Source of the DNA: Accumulibacter sp.
Lineage (GTDB): Bacteria > Pseudomonadota > Gammaproteobacteria > Burkholderiales > Rhodocyclaceae
Direction: 5' to 3'
NCBI GenBank assembly: GCA_031274075.1
Contig: JAISQQ010000171.1
Span: 1 to 6,019 of the forward strand
Length of the DNA: 6,019 bases
The position numbers and the translations under genes were made by a program. Each line of letters begins with the position of its first letter. Positions within the stretch are counted from its first letter, which is position 1. The notes under the pieces are model-generated. The model ran no database searches, was not told the DNA's origin, and saw only the letters and a list, made by a program, of their open reading frames with translations. Shown one piece after another: positions 1 to 6,019 of the stretch.

Positions 1-166
1 TCCCGCCGGTTCTTTTCACGGCGCAACGCGCCGCATGATTCAAAGGCCGCAGAATAATAGAGGCGGCGGCTGCGCCGCCGGAGAGAACGACCGGCGGGAG
101 GCGCTACGCTTTCCCGCCCTACGAGGTGCGCCAACGGTTTTGCGCCAACGCCGAGGCGGGCCGGAG
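1..166 (+). repeat. Left copy of an intergenic structured repeat, truncated by the window edge
   Basis: This stretch matches the reverse complement of 2947-3110. Positions 1-127 align without gaps to 3110-2984, with 116 of 127 bases identical by hand count. Similarity continues through a 2-base indel to about 166 (against 2947). It contains two perfect short hairpins, 19-33 (CGGCGC, loop AAC, GCGCCG) and 64-80 (CGGCGGC, loop TGC, GCCGCCG). A terminal repeat arm lies at 89-127; only the last bases of the opposite arm are present at 1-10, so roughly 29 bp of the unit should lie left of the window. Beyond the arm it carries a 10-bp direct repeat, TGCGCCAACG, at 128-150, where the right copy has an inverted arrangement. 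No coding content is credible. It is probably a non-autonomous MITE-like or BIME-like element; the class is inferred. Confidence 0.85.
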
Positions 167-174
167 ACCCGCTC
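153..174 (-). terminator. Weak hairpin downstream of the dehydratase gene
   Basis: Read on the minus strand, GAGCGGG (174-168) and CCCGCCTC (160-153) form a GC stem with one bulged base and a seven-base loop. It starts about 24 bp after the dehydratase stop codon, as expected for an operon end. There is no run of T after it, so a factor-independent terminator is not really supported. The stem also lies inside the outer part of the repeat homology. It may be only a folded piece of the repeat, or an mRNA 3'-end stabilising structure. Confidence 0.2.
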
Positions 175-197
175 CCAGGAAGACCGCAAACAGCTCC

Positions 198-1853
198 TCA
201 ATCCCAAAAAACCGTGGCGCCCTTGTGGGCCGAAGTGGTGTTTTTGCGGTACAGGGCCAGCCAGCCCGTCGCGGGTTTCTCGATCGGCACAAAGCCTTCC
301 CTTCTTTTTTTGAATTCTTCCTCGCCGAGATCGACGCTCAGGGTGCGCGCCTCGATGTCGATATGGATCGTGTCGCCGTCTCGGATAAAGGCGATGTTTC
401 CGCCTTCGTAGGCTTCGGGGCTTACGTGGCCGACGGCCAGTCCGCCGGTGGCGCCGGAAAAACGCCCGTCCGAAACCAGCGCGATCTTCGTTCCCAGGCC
501 TTTTCCCAGAACGGCCGCCATGAAGGTTTCCATGTGCGGCATTCCCGGCGATCCCTTGGGACCCTCATAGCGTATGACGACCACATCGCCCGCGACGATC
601 TCGTCCTGCAGGATGGCGTTCCAGGCGTCGTCCTGGGAATCGTAAACCCTGGCCTTGCCCGAGAATTTCCACGCCGCCTTGTCCACCGCGCTGAATTTGA
701 CGATGGCGCTTTCCGTGCCGATATTGCCGTGGAGCACCGCAAGCCCGCCTTGGGAACTGATGGGATTGCTCACCGGACGGATGATCTCGGCGTCTCTATT
801 CACCGCGCTTTCCGCGCGCTCCGCGATGCTGCCGAACAGTCCCTTGACGGAAGCGTCGATCCTGCCGCCCTCGACCAGTTCCTTCAGCACCGCGTCGAGG
901 CCGCCGGCCTGGGAGAATTCGACCATGGTATGGGTCTTGTGGCTGGGGTAGATGCTGTTCAGCACCGGCACTTCCCGGCTCAGGGCATCGAAGGTCTCCG
1001 GAGTAATGTCGAAGCCCATCTGCCGGGCCATGGCCGGTATGTGCAGCAGGCTGTTGGAGGAACCGCCGGTGGCCATCATGTAGCGCACCACGTTCTCGAA
1101 GCTGCTTTGGGTGATGAAGCTCGAAGGGCGTTCCTCCTCGTTCACCGCCGCCACGACGCGCAGCGCGGCCTGTCTCGCCATCTCCCGCCATTCCTCGCTC
1201 TGGCTGCGCACGCTGGCGTTGCCCGCGGGGGAAAGGCCCAGGACTTCGGCGCAGGCGCACATGGTGTTGGCCGTTCCCATGAAGGGGCAGGCGCCGGGCG
1301 TGGGACAGGCGTTGCGGACGATCGCCTTGTATTCCTCGCGCGGCATATCCCCGGCAACCCAGGCGGCATACGCCTGCTTGGTGTGGGTCAAGGTCAGCAT
1401 TTTTCCCCGGTGCGCGCCGGGCAGCATGTAGCCGCCGGTGAACATCACCACGGGGATGTCCACCCGCAGGGCGCCCATGATCATGCCGGGCACCACCTTG
1501 TCGCAGGTCGCCAGGATGACCATGCCCTCGAGCATGTTGAGCTCGGCGGTCATTTCCACTTCCGAAGAGACCAGGTCGCGGGCCGGCAGGGTGTAGCGGT
1601 CGCCGGGGGTATTCGAACAGATGCCGTCGCAGATTCCCGATATGGGAAGTTCCAGCGCCAGGCCGCCCGCTGCGTAGATGGTTTTTTTCATCAGCGGAAT
1701 CACTTCCTTGAAAGGGAAGTGGCCGGGATTCATTTCATTCCAGGAATTGACCAGCCCGATGACCGGACGCCTGGCCTCGTCCTCCGAAATGCCCATGGCG
1801 TAGAGCAGGGCGTTCCGGTGGTCCAGCGATTCTTCGTTCCAGTTTCTGATCAT
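198..1853 (-). CDS. IlvD/Edd-family Fe-S dehydratase, probably acting on a sugar acid or related polyhydroxy acid
   Basis: The 551-residue protein spans the whole IlvD/Edd fold and has the usual length of dihydroxy-acid dehydratases. Family enzymes use an Fe-S cluster and Mg2+ to remove water from 2,3-dihydroxy acids or aldonates in the cytoplasm. Visible motifs are CDK at 117-119 (cluster Cys and the lysine that is carbamylated in some members), [12 protein letters not shown] at 187-198 (cluster Cys189), GGSSNSLLH in the middle, the strongly conserved [21 protein letters not shown] at 461-467 with the catalytic-base Ser466, and GHVSPEA with Glu480. Oddly, the position of the first [2Fe-2S] cysteine (PC in many members) is Pro43-Gly44, and the usual CDGIAMGHEG stretch is [10 protein letters not shown] (75-84). 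This argues against a plain IlvD. The start at 1853 gives the normal N-terminus ([12 protein letters not shown]); the ribosome site is weak (GGGATGA). It lies 35 bp after the SDR gene and is likely co-transcribed. Family is certain, substrate unknown. Confidence 0.93.
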   Translation of the reverse strand: MIRNWNEESLDHRNALLYAMGISEDEARRPVIGLVNSWNEMNPGHFPFKEVIPLMKKTIYAAGGLALELPISGICDGICSNTPGDRYTLPARDLVSSEVEMTAELNMLEGMVILATCDKVVPGMIMGALRVDIPVVMFTGGYMLPGAHRGKMLTLTHTKQAYAAWVAGDMPREEYKAIVRNACPTPGACPFMGTANTMCACAEVLGLSPAGNASVRSQSEEWREMARQAALRVVAAVNEEERPSSFITQSSFENVVRYMMATGGSSNSLLHIPAMARQMGFDITPETFDALSREVPVLNSIYPSHKTHTMVEFSQAGGLDAVLKELVEGGRIDASVKGLFGSIAERAESAVNRDAEIIRPVSNPISSQGGLAVLHGNIGTESAIVKFSAVDKAAWKFSGKARVYDSQDDAWNAILQDEIVAGDVVVIRYEGPKGSPGMPHMETFMAAVLGKGLGTKIALVSDGRFSGATGGLAVGHVSPEAYEGGNIAFIRDGDTIHIDIEARTLSVDLGEEEFKKRREGFVPIEKPATGWLALYRKNTTSAHKGATVFWD

Positions 1854-1888
1854 GCCATCATCCCGAACAGGATTTTTTTCCGACCGTC

Positions 1889-2650
1889 TCAGGCGCAGTA
1901 CACGCCGCCGTTGATGTCCAGCGTGGCCCCGGAAATGAAACCGTCGTATTCCGAAGCCAGGAAGACGACCGGACGGGCGATGTCGTCGACGTCGCCGGCC
2001 CGGGCCAGCGGAATTCCCCGGATCGTCTCCTCGGCGGATTCCTTGCTCGTGTGGGTGTTGTGGAAATTGGTGCCGAGAATCAGCCCTGGGGCCACCGCGT
2101 TGACGCGGATTCCCCGCGGTCCCAGTTCATTGGCCAGGCCCCGGGTGAATGTCAGCACGGCGCCCTTGGCGGTCGAATAGACGAGCGAACCGGGATGCCC
2201 GCCTTTCCGGCCAGCCAACGAAGAGACGTTGATGATGGCAGCGCCGGCGTTTCGGGCCAGGTGCGGCACGGCCGCGCGCGTCACCAGCAACATCGAGGTC
2301 ATGTTGACGTCGATGACTTTCTGCCAAAACGACACATCCACCTGTCCGAGAACCCGGCGCGCCACCAGTCCGCCGGCGTTGTTGACCAGGACGTCGAGTC
2401 CGCCCAGGAAATCCACCGCCTCGCCGACCGTCCTGGCCGCCGATTCCTCGACGGTCAAATCCGCCTGGAAACCGCGCGCCCTGCGTCCAAGGGACTCCGC
2501 CAGGGCGACGACTTCCCGCGCGCCCTGTTCATCGGAATAATAATGAACGGCGACGTCGCACCCGGCCTTGAGCAATCCACCCGCAATCGCCTTGCCGATC
2601 CCCTGTCCTCCCGCCGTCACCAACGCGCGCTTGCCAACCAACGATCCCAT
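1889..2650 (-). CDS. SDR-family (classical, FabG-like) NAD(P)-dependent oxidoreductase
   Basis: This 253-residue protein is a full-length classical short-chain dehydrogenase/reductase, expected to be a soluble cytoplasmic tetramer. Visible elements are the nucleotide-binding TAGGQGIG at 12-19, Asp64 in the ADLT adenine-pocket motif, NNAG at 90-93, and catalytic Asn116, Ser144 (NVSSLAG), Tyr158 and Lys162 (YSTAK). The [16 protein letters not shown] segment and the C-terminal [12 protein letters not shown] complete the fold. After strand beta-2 it reads [12 protein letters not shown], which does not settle NAD against NADP. The start at 2650 has a strong ribosome site, AGGAAGGTG at 2663-2655, ending four bases before the ATG. 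It is the first gene of the pair with the downstream dehydratase. Together they suggest a sugar or polyol dehydrogenase feeding an acid dehydratase, but the substrate cannot be read from the sequence. A generic 3-oxoacyl reductase role is less likely in this context. Confidence 0.93.
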   Translation of the reverse strand: MGSLVGKRALVTAGGQGIGKAIAGGLLKAGCDVAVHYYSDEQGAREVVALAESLGRRARGFQADLTVEESAARTVGEAVDFLGGLDVLVNNAGGLVARRVLGQVDVSFWQKVIDVNMTSMLLVTRAAVPHLARNAGAAIINVSSLAGRKGGHPGSLVYSTAKGAVLTFTRGLANELGPRGIRVNAVAPGLILGTNFHNTHTSKESAEETIRGIPLARAGDVDDIARPVVFLASEYDGFISGATLDINGGVYCA

Positions 2651-2691
2651 TGTTCACCTTCCTGGATAGGTAAAGAAAAATATCGACGCCT

Positions 2692-2724
2692 GGAAAATCC
2701 GGTTTTCCGGTAATCGTCGACCGG
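2692..2724. promoter_or_regulatory. Overlapping inverted repeats upstream of the SDR gene, possible operator
   Basis: Two inverted repeats abut here. Positions 2692-2708 read GGAAAA, five bases, TTTTCC. Positions 2707-2724 read CCGGT, eight bases, ACCGG on the minus strand. They lie about 42-74 bp upstream of the SDR start codon, where a repressor site or a leader hairpin would act. Gene regulation of sugar-catabolic operons by LacI-, GntR- or IclR-type repressors commonly uses such palindromes, but no regulator gene is in the window, and neither site matches a motif I can name with confidence. Confidence 0.3.
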
Positions 2725-2763
2725 CAACAAGCGGATGTTTCCCCTCTTTTGGATACGGCCCGT

Positions 2764-2776
2764 TTTCGGTCCGAAA
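2764..2776. promoter_or_regulatory. 13-bp palindrome TTTCGGTCCGAAA in the SDR upstream region
   Basis: The sequence is a perfect inverted repeat, TTTCGG and CCGAAA around a single central base, about 115 bp upstream of the SDR start. The compact odd-length symmetry is what dimeric repressors often bind. The half CGGACCGAAA also occurs at 3185-3194 in the upstream region of the plus-strand hydrolase gene, which could be chance. It is a candidate site only. Confidence 0.3.
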
Positions 2777-2832
2777 CTCTCGCCGTAGCTGACGACGAAC
2801 GGCGTATGTATCGTTACACTTGAGTCGATGGA

Positions 2833-2862
2833 AAGATACTCTCGTCGACACGATTCGTGCAA
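2833..2862 (-). promoter_or_regulatory. Possible sigma-70 promoter with overlapping palindrome, towards the SDR-dehydratase operon
   Basis: On the minus strand TTGCAC (2862-2857) and TATCTT (2838-2833) are separated by 18 bp. They match the -35 and -10 consensus at 3 and 4 of 6 positions, which is modest. The 11-bp palindrome CACGAATCGTG (2859-2849) overlaps the -35 box and spacer, a good place for a repressor. If used, it would give a leader of roughly 175 nt before the SDR start, containing the other palindromes listed here. The rest of 2651-2983 shows no gene and no clearer promoter. Confidence 0.25.
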
Positions 2863-2946
2863 TCCCTTCGGAAATACTTTTCGGTTCCCAAGGCAATTGT
2901 GCTACGCGGTGTCGTTCGCGTCGTGGCGATTTTCTGGGGGGCCACT

Positions 2947-3138
2947 TTCCGGCTCGCCTGGGCGTTGGCGCAAAATCGTCGCCAACCCGTAGGGCGGGAA
3001 AGCGTAGCGCCTCCCGCCGGTCGTTTCCTCCGGCGGCGCAGCCGCCGCTTCTATCATTCGTCGGCTTTTGAATCGTGCGGCGCGTTGCGCCGTGAAAAGG
3101 ACCGGCGGGAGGCGCTGCGCTTTCCCGCCCTACGGGTT
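2947..3138 (-). repeat. Right copy of the structured repeat, complete, with 39-bp terminal inverted repeats
   Basis: The 155-bp core at 2984-3138 is bounded by 39-bp arms (2984-3022 and 3100-3138) that are reverse complements with one mismatch. The arms begin AACCCGTAGGGCGGGAAAGC and end with its complement. Inside are two perfect hairpins, 3031-3047 (CGGCGGC, GCA, GCCGCCG) and 3078-3092 (CGGCGC, GTT, GCGCCG). Homology with the left copy extends outward to about 2947 and includes another small inverted repeat, GTTGGCG at 2964-2970 with CGCCAAC at 2980-2986. No target-site duplication is evident at the core ends, and there is no transposase. The length, the inverted termini and a second copy in the window fit a MITE or a REP/BIME-like element. 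Confidence 0.88.
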
Positions 3139-3141
3139 CAG

Positions 3142-3169
3142 GTGACAGGTAACAGGTGTCAGTAACAAT
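3142..3169 (+). promoter_or_regulatory. Possible promoter with tandem heptamers, towards the hydrolase gene
   Basis: GTGACA at 3142-3147 (5 of 6 to the -35 consensus) and AACAAT at 3164-3169 (4 of 6 to the -10 consensus) are 16 bp apart. The same stretch consists of three successive imperfect heptamers, GTGACAG, GTAACAG and GTGTCAG (3142-3162). It begins 3 bp outside the end of the repeat element and 112 bp before the hydrolase start. Either the promoter reading or the repeat reading could be coincidental, because the two explain the same bases. Confidence 0.3.
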
Positions 3170-3201
3170 GGAAAACTGGCGGCACGGACCGAAATGGTGT
3201 A

Positions 3202-3232
3202 GAAAGTCTGCCGATCGGTTTCCGAAAGTCTG
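3202..3232 (+). promoter_or_regulatory. Direct repeat GAAAGTCTG spaced 22 bp, upstream of the hydrolase gene
   Basis: GAAAGTCTG occurs exactly at 3202-3210 and 3224-3232. The 22-bp period is about two turns of the helix, so both copies face the same side of the DNA, which is typical of tandem activator or response-regulator sites. The second copy ends 21 bp before the start codon and only a few bases before the purine-rich ribosome site. It would therefore lie in the 5' leader if the promoter at 3142-3169 is used. Confidence 0.25.
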
Positions 3233-3253
3233 TGTGAAGGAAGGGAGGAGAGC

Positions 3254-4177
3254 ATGAACGAGACATCCGCCGGCGCGAATCCGGCCAGCCGGGGCGTCGA
3301 TCCGCAAGAGATCGATCAGCGCGTCATCGATCTTTACAACGAGTACTGTCATGGCTACATCAGCCGGCGCGATTTCTTCTCGCGGGTGACCGCGCTGGCG
3401 ATGGTCGGAGGTTCCGGGCTGGCCATGGCGCAGGCGCTGATGCCGCGCTACGCGCAGGCGCAGACGATTTCCTTCACCGATACGCGCATGAAAGCCTCTT
3501 ATGTCGGCTACCCGTCGCCCGGCGGCAATTCCGGCAGCATGCGCGGCTATCTGGCGCGGCCTTCGGGACCGGGGCCGTTTCCAGCCGTGCTGGTGGTGCA
3601 TGAAAACCGGGGGCTCAATCCCTATATCGAGGACGTCGCGCGGCGTCTGGCCGTCGAAGGATTCCTCGCGCTGGCGCCGGACGGAATCGCTCCGTTGGGC
3701 GGCTATCCGGGCAACGACGATGACGGGCGCGAACTGCAGGCCAGGCTCGACGCGGCCAAACTGCGCGTCGACCTGCTCAACAGCGCGCGTTTCCTCAAGA
3801 CGCACGCGCTATCGACGCAGAAGCTCGGGGTCACCGGATTCTGCTACGGCGGCGGCATCGTCAATTACTTTGCCGCGGTGCTCGGCGGCGACATGCAGGC
3901 CGGCGTTCCCTATTACGGCATGGCGGGGGATCCGGCCAGCGTGGGCAAGATCAAGGCGCCGCTGCTGTGTCATCTGGCGGAGCATGACGAGCGCATCAAC
4001 GCCGGCTACCTGGCCTACGAGGCCGCGCTCAAGGCGGCGGGCGTGAATTACCAGATACACCGCTATCTGGGGACGCAGCACGGCTTCCACAACGATTCGA
4101 CGCCGCGCTACGACGAATCGGCGGCGAAGCTTTCCTGGGAGCGGACGCTGGCGCACTTCAAGACCTACCTGAGTTGA
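3254..4177 (+). CDS. Tat-exported dienelactone hydrolase-family alpha/beta hydrolase (YghX-like)
   Basis: The 307-residue protein has a leading segment, a twin-arginine signal and a dienelactone hydrolase domain. The Tat motif is SRRDFF at 37-42, followed by a hydrophobic stretch at 45-63 and an AQA cleavage site near residue 69, so the mature enzyme should be periplasmic. In the hydrolase domain HENRGLNPYIEDVARR starts at 116 (Glu117 is the family's nucleophile-priming glutamate), the nucleophile is Cys197 in GFCYGGG, and Asp245 (AEHDERIN) with His276 (QHGFHND) complete a Cys-Asp-His triad. The wording GYPGNDD and HGFHNDSTPRYD resembles the E. coli YghX group, whose substrate is not established; a literal dienelactone substrate should not be assumed. 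The start is backed by the ribosome site GGGAGGAG at 3243-3250. It is divergent from the SDR operon and converges on the carbonic anhydrase gene 22 bp away; no terminator is visible between them. Confidence 0.93.
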   Translation: MNETSAGANPASRGVDPQEIDQRVIDLYNEYCHGYISRRDFFSRVTALAMVGGSGLAMAQALMPRYAQAQTISFTDTRMKASYVGYPSPGGNSGSMRGYLARPSGPGPFPAVLVVHENRGLNPYIEDVARRLAVEGFLALAPDGIAPLGGYPGNDDDGRELQARLDAAKLRVDLLNSARFLKTHALSTQKLGVTGFCYGGGIVNYFAAVLGGDMQAGVPYYGMAGDPASVGKIKAPLLCHLAEHDERINAGYLAYEAALKAAGVNYQIHRYLGTQHGFHNDSTPRYDESAAKLSWERTLAHFKTYLS

Positions 4178-4199
4178 AGCCGCCGGTTTTAGCCGTCGT

Positions 4200-4721
4200 T
4201 CAAAGCGGCCGCAGTTCGCGCTGGTAGCGCCGCCAGTTTTCCACGTATTGGCGGGTGCCGCAGGCGATCCGCTCGACTTCCTCGTCGCTCAGTTGGCGCA
4301 CGATGCGCCCCGGAGCGCCGACGACGAGCGAGCGGTCGGGGATGACCTTGCCTTCGGGAATCAGCGTGTTGGCGCCGATCAGGCACTGTTTGCCGATCTC
4401 CGAACGGTTGAGCAGCGTCGCGCCCATGCCGATCAGGCAGCCGTCGCCGACGGTGCAGCCGTGCAGGATGACGCGATGGCCGACGGTCACGTCGCGGCCG
4501 ATGTTGACCCGCAGTCCGGGATCGGTATGCAGCACCGAGCCGTCCTGGACGTTGGTGTTTTCGCCGACCCGGAGCAGGTCGATGTCCCCGCGCAGGGTGC
4601 AGCCCCACCAGATGGACACGTTCTTTTCCAGTTGAACCTGGCCGATGACCGAGGCGTTCGGCGCGATCCAGGTCTGCGGGTGGATGTTTGGCGCAAGGTC
4701 GCCAAGGGCATAAATGGGCAT
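4200..4721 (-). CDS. Gamma-class carbonic anhydrase family protein (left-handed beta-helix, YrdA/CaiE-like)
   Basis: The 173-residue protein is a hexapeptide-repeat left-handed beta-helix expected to form cytoplasmic trimers. The three metal ligands of gamma carbonic anhydrases are present as His65 (SVLHTD), His82 and His87 (VGHRVILHGC). Arg44 and Asp46 (LRGDI) and Gln59-Asp60 (NVQDGS) match conserved family positions. Isoleucine/valine-rich hexapeptide turns run from about residue 10 to 145, followed by a C-terminal helix (LSDEEVERIACGTRQYVENW). I chose the start at 4721 because MPIYALGDLAP is the typical N-terminus; an in-frame ATG at 4799 would add 26 unconserved residues. No good ribosome site precedes either start. 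Family members range from active carbonic anhydrases to proteins with no measured activity, so reversible CO2 hydration is inferred. It lies 119 bp downstream of the ABC permease on the same strand and could be co-transcribed or have its own promoter. Confidence 0.92.
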   Translation of the reverse strand: MPIYALGDLAPNIHPQTWIAPNASVIGQVQLEKNVSIWWGCTLRGDIDLLRVGENTNVQDGSVLHTDPGLRVNIGRDVTVGHRVILHGCTVGDGCLIGMGATLLNRSEIGKQCLIGANTLIPEGKVIPDRSLVVGAPGRIVRQLSDEEVERIACGTRQYVENWRRYQRELRPL

Positions 4722-4755
4722 GATGTTCAGGCGTGCGGAAAAACGAAAAAGCGCA

Positions 4756-4785
4756 ATTAAACCACTTCTGACGCCGCCAGTGCAG
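4756..4785 (-). promoter_or_regulatory. Possible weak promoter for the carbonic anhydrase gene
   Basis: On the minus strand TTTAAT (4761-4756) matches the -10 consensus at 5 of 6 positions, in an unusually AT-rich patch of this GC-rich window. The hexamer 18 bp upstream, CTGCAC (4785-4780), is a poor -35. If it is real, transcription would start near 4750, leaving out the upstream ATG at 4799 and supporting the start at 4721. The evidence is slight. Confidence 0.2.
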
Positions 4786-4840
4786 GGGGAAAACCGCAAA
4801 AAGCGAATCGGCCATCGTCGCCGGAAAGCGCCGCCGGACG

Positions 4841-6019
<1,179 letters not shown>

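Noticed and set aside
35..313. A 92-codon plus-strand frame beginning in the left repeat
   Set aside because: It is made of the repeat and the antisense end of the dehydratase gene, with no ribosome site or family resemblance.
126..2180. A 684-codon open frame on the plus strand running opposite the dehydratase and into the SDR gene
   Set aside because: It is the antisense shadow of two clearly recognisable genes in GC-rich DNA. Its translation has no recognisable domain, is rich in His, Arg, Gly and Ala, and has no ribosome site.
2984..3138. CRISPR array or insertion sequence at the repeat region
   Set aside because: There are no regularly spaced direct repeats with unique spacers and no transposase coding sequence. 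The repeats are two inverted arms around a short non-coding middle.
2654..3805. A 383-codon open frame on the minus strand across the intergenic region and opposite the hydrolase gene
   Set aside because: It crosses the repeat element and the antisense of a well-supported gene, with no domain-like sequence. The open frame follows from GC-biased codons and lack of stops in the repeat.
4178..4199. Shared terminator between the convergent hydrolase and carbonic anhydrase genes
   Set aside because: The 22-bp gap contains no stem followed by a T run in either direction.
4722..4799. Longer version of the carbonic anhydrase starting at the ATG at 4799
   Set aside because: The 26 extra residues do not resemble any gamma carbonic anhydrase N-terminus, no ribosome site precedes that ATG, and the normal family start is MPIYALGDLAP at 4721.
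4189..4815. A 208-codon minus-strand frame overlapping the carbonic anhydrase gene, and plus-strand frames at 4248-4760
   Set aside because: They are out-of-frame shadows of the beta-helix gene. The hexapeptide repeats and metal-binding histidines appear only in the frame ending at 4200.

Overview
The window is GC-rich (above 60% G+C by eye) bacterial chromosome. It carries five protein-coding genes, two copies of a structured intergenic repeat, and no RNA genes, CRISPR array or transposase. The mix of genes (IlvD/Edd-type dehydratase, SDR oxidoreductase, Tat-exported YghX-like dienelactone hydrolase, gamma-class carbonic anhydrase, MacB-type ABC permease) and the GC-rich TIR/hairpin repeats fit a proteobacterium, probably a gamma- or betaproteobacterium. 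This placement is inferred from style, not from a marker gene.

Left block (1-3138): a two-gene minus-strand operon encodes an SDR dehydrogenase (2650-1889) followed 35 bp later by an IlvD/Edd-family Fe-S dehydratase (1853-198). The pairing of a dehydrogenase with a dehydratase suggests oxidation of a sugar or polyhydroxy compound followed by dehydration of the acid. The dehydratase lacks several residues typical of true dihydroxy-acid dehydratase, so a branched-chain amino acid role should not be assumed. The operon is bracketed by two copies of the same repeat in opposite orientation: 1-166, cut by the window edge, and 2947-3138. Their first 127 aligned positions match at 116 with no gaps. 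The complete right copy has a 155-bp core (2984-3138) ending in 39-bp terminal inverted repeats with one mismatch.

Intergenic region 2651-3253 holds no credible gene. Its left part (2651-2983) has several short inverted repeats and a possible promoter reading towards the SDR gene. Its right part holds the repeat element and, 3 bp beyond it, a possible promoter with three imperfect tandem heptamers reading towards the plus-strand gene.

Right block (3254-6019): a plus-strand Tat-type dienelactone hydrolase-family gene (3254-4177) converges, with a 22-bp gap, on a minus-strand gamma-carbonic anhydrase gene (4721-4200). Upstream of that on the same strand lies a MacB/FtsX-type ABC transporter permease (stop at 4841), whose 5' end runs off the right edge. 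The functions in the right block are not obviously linked to each other or to the left operon.
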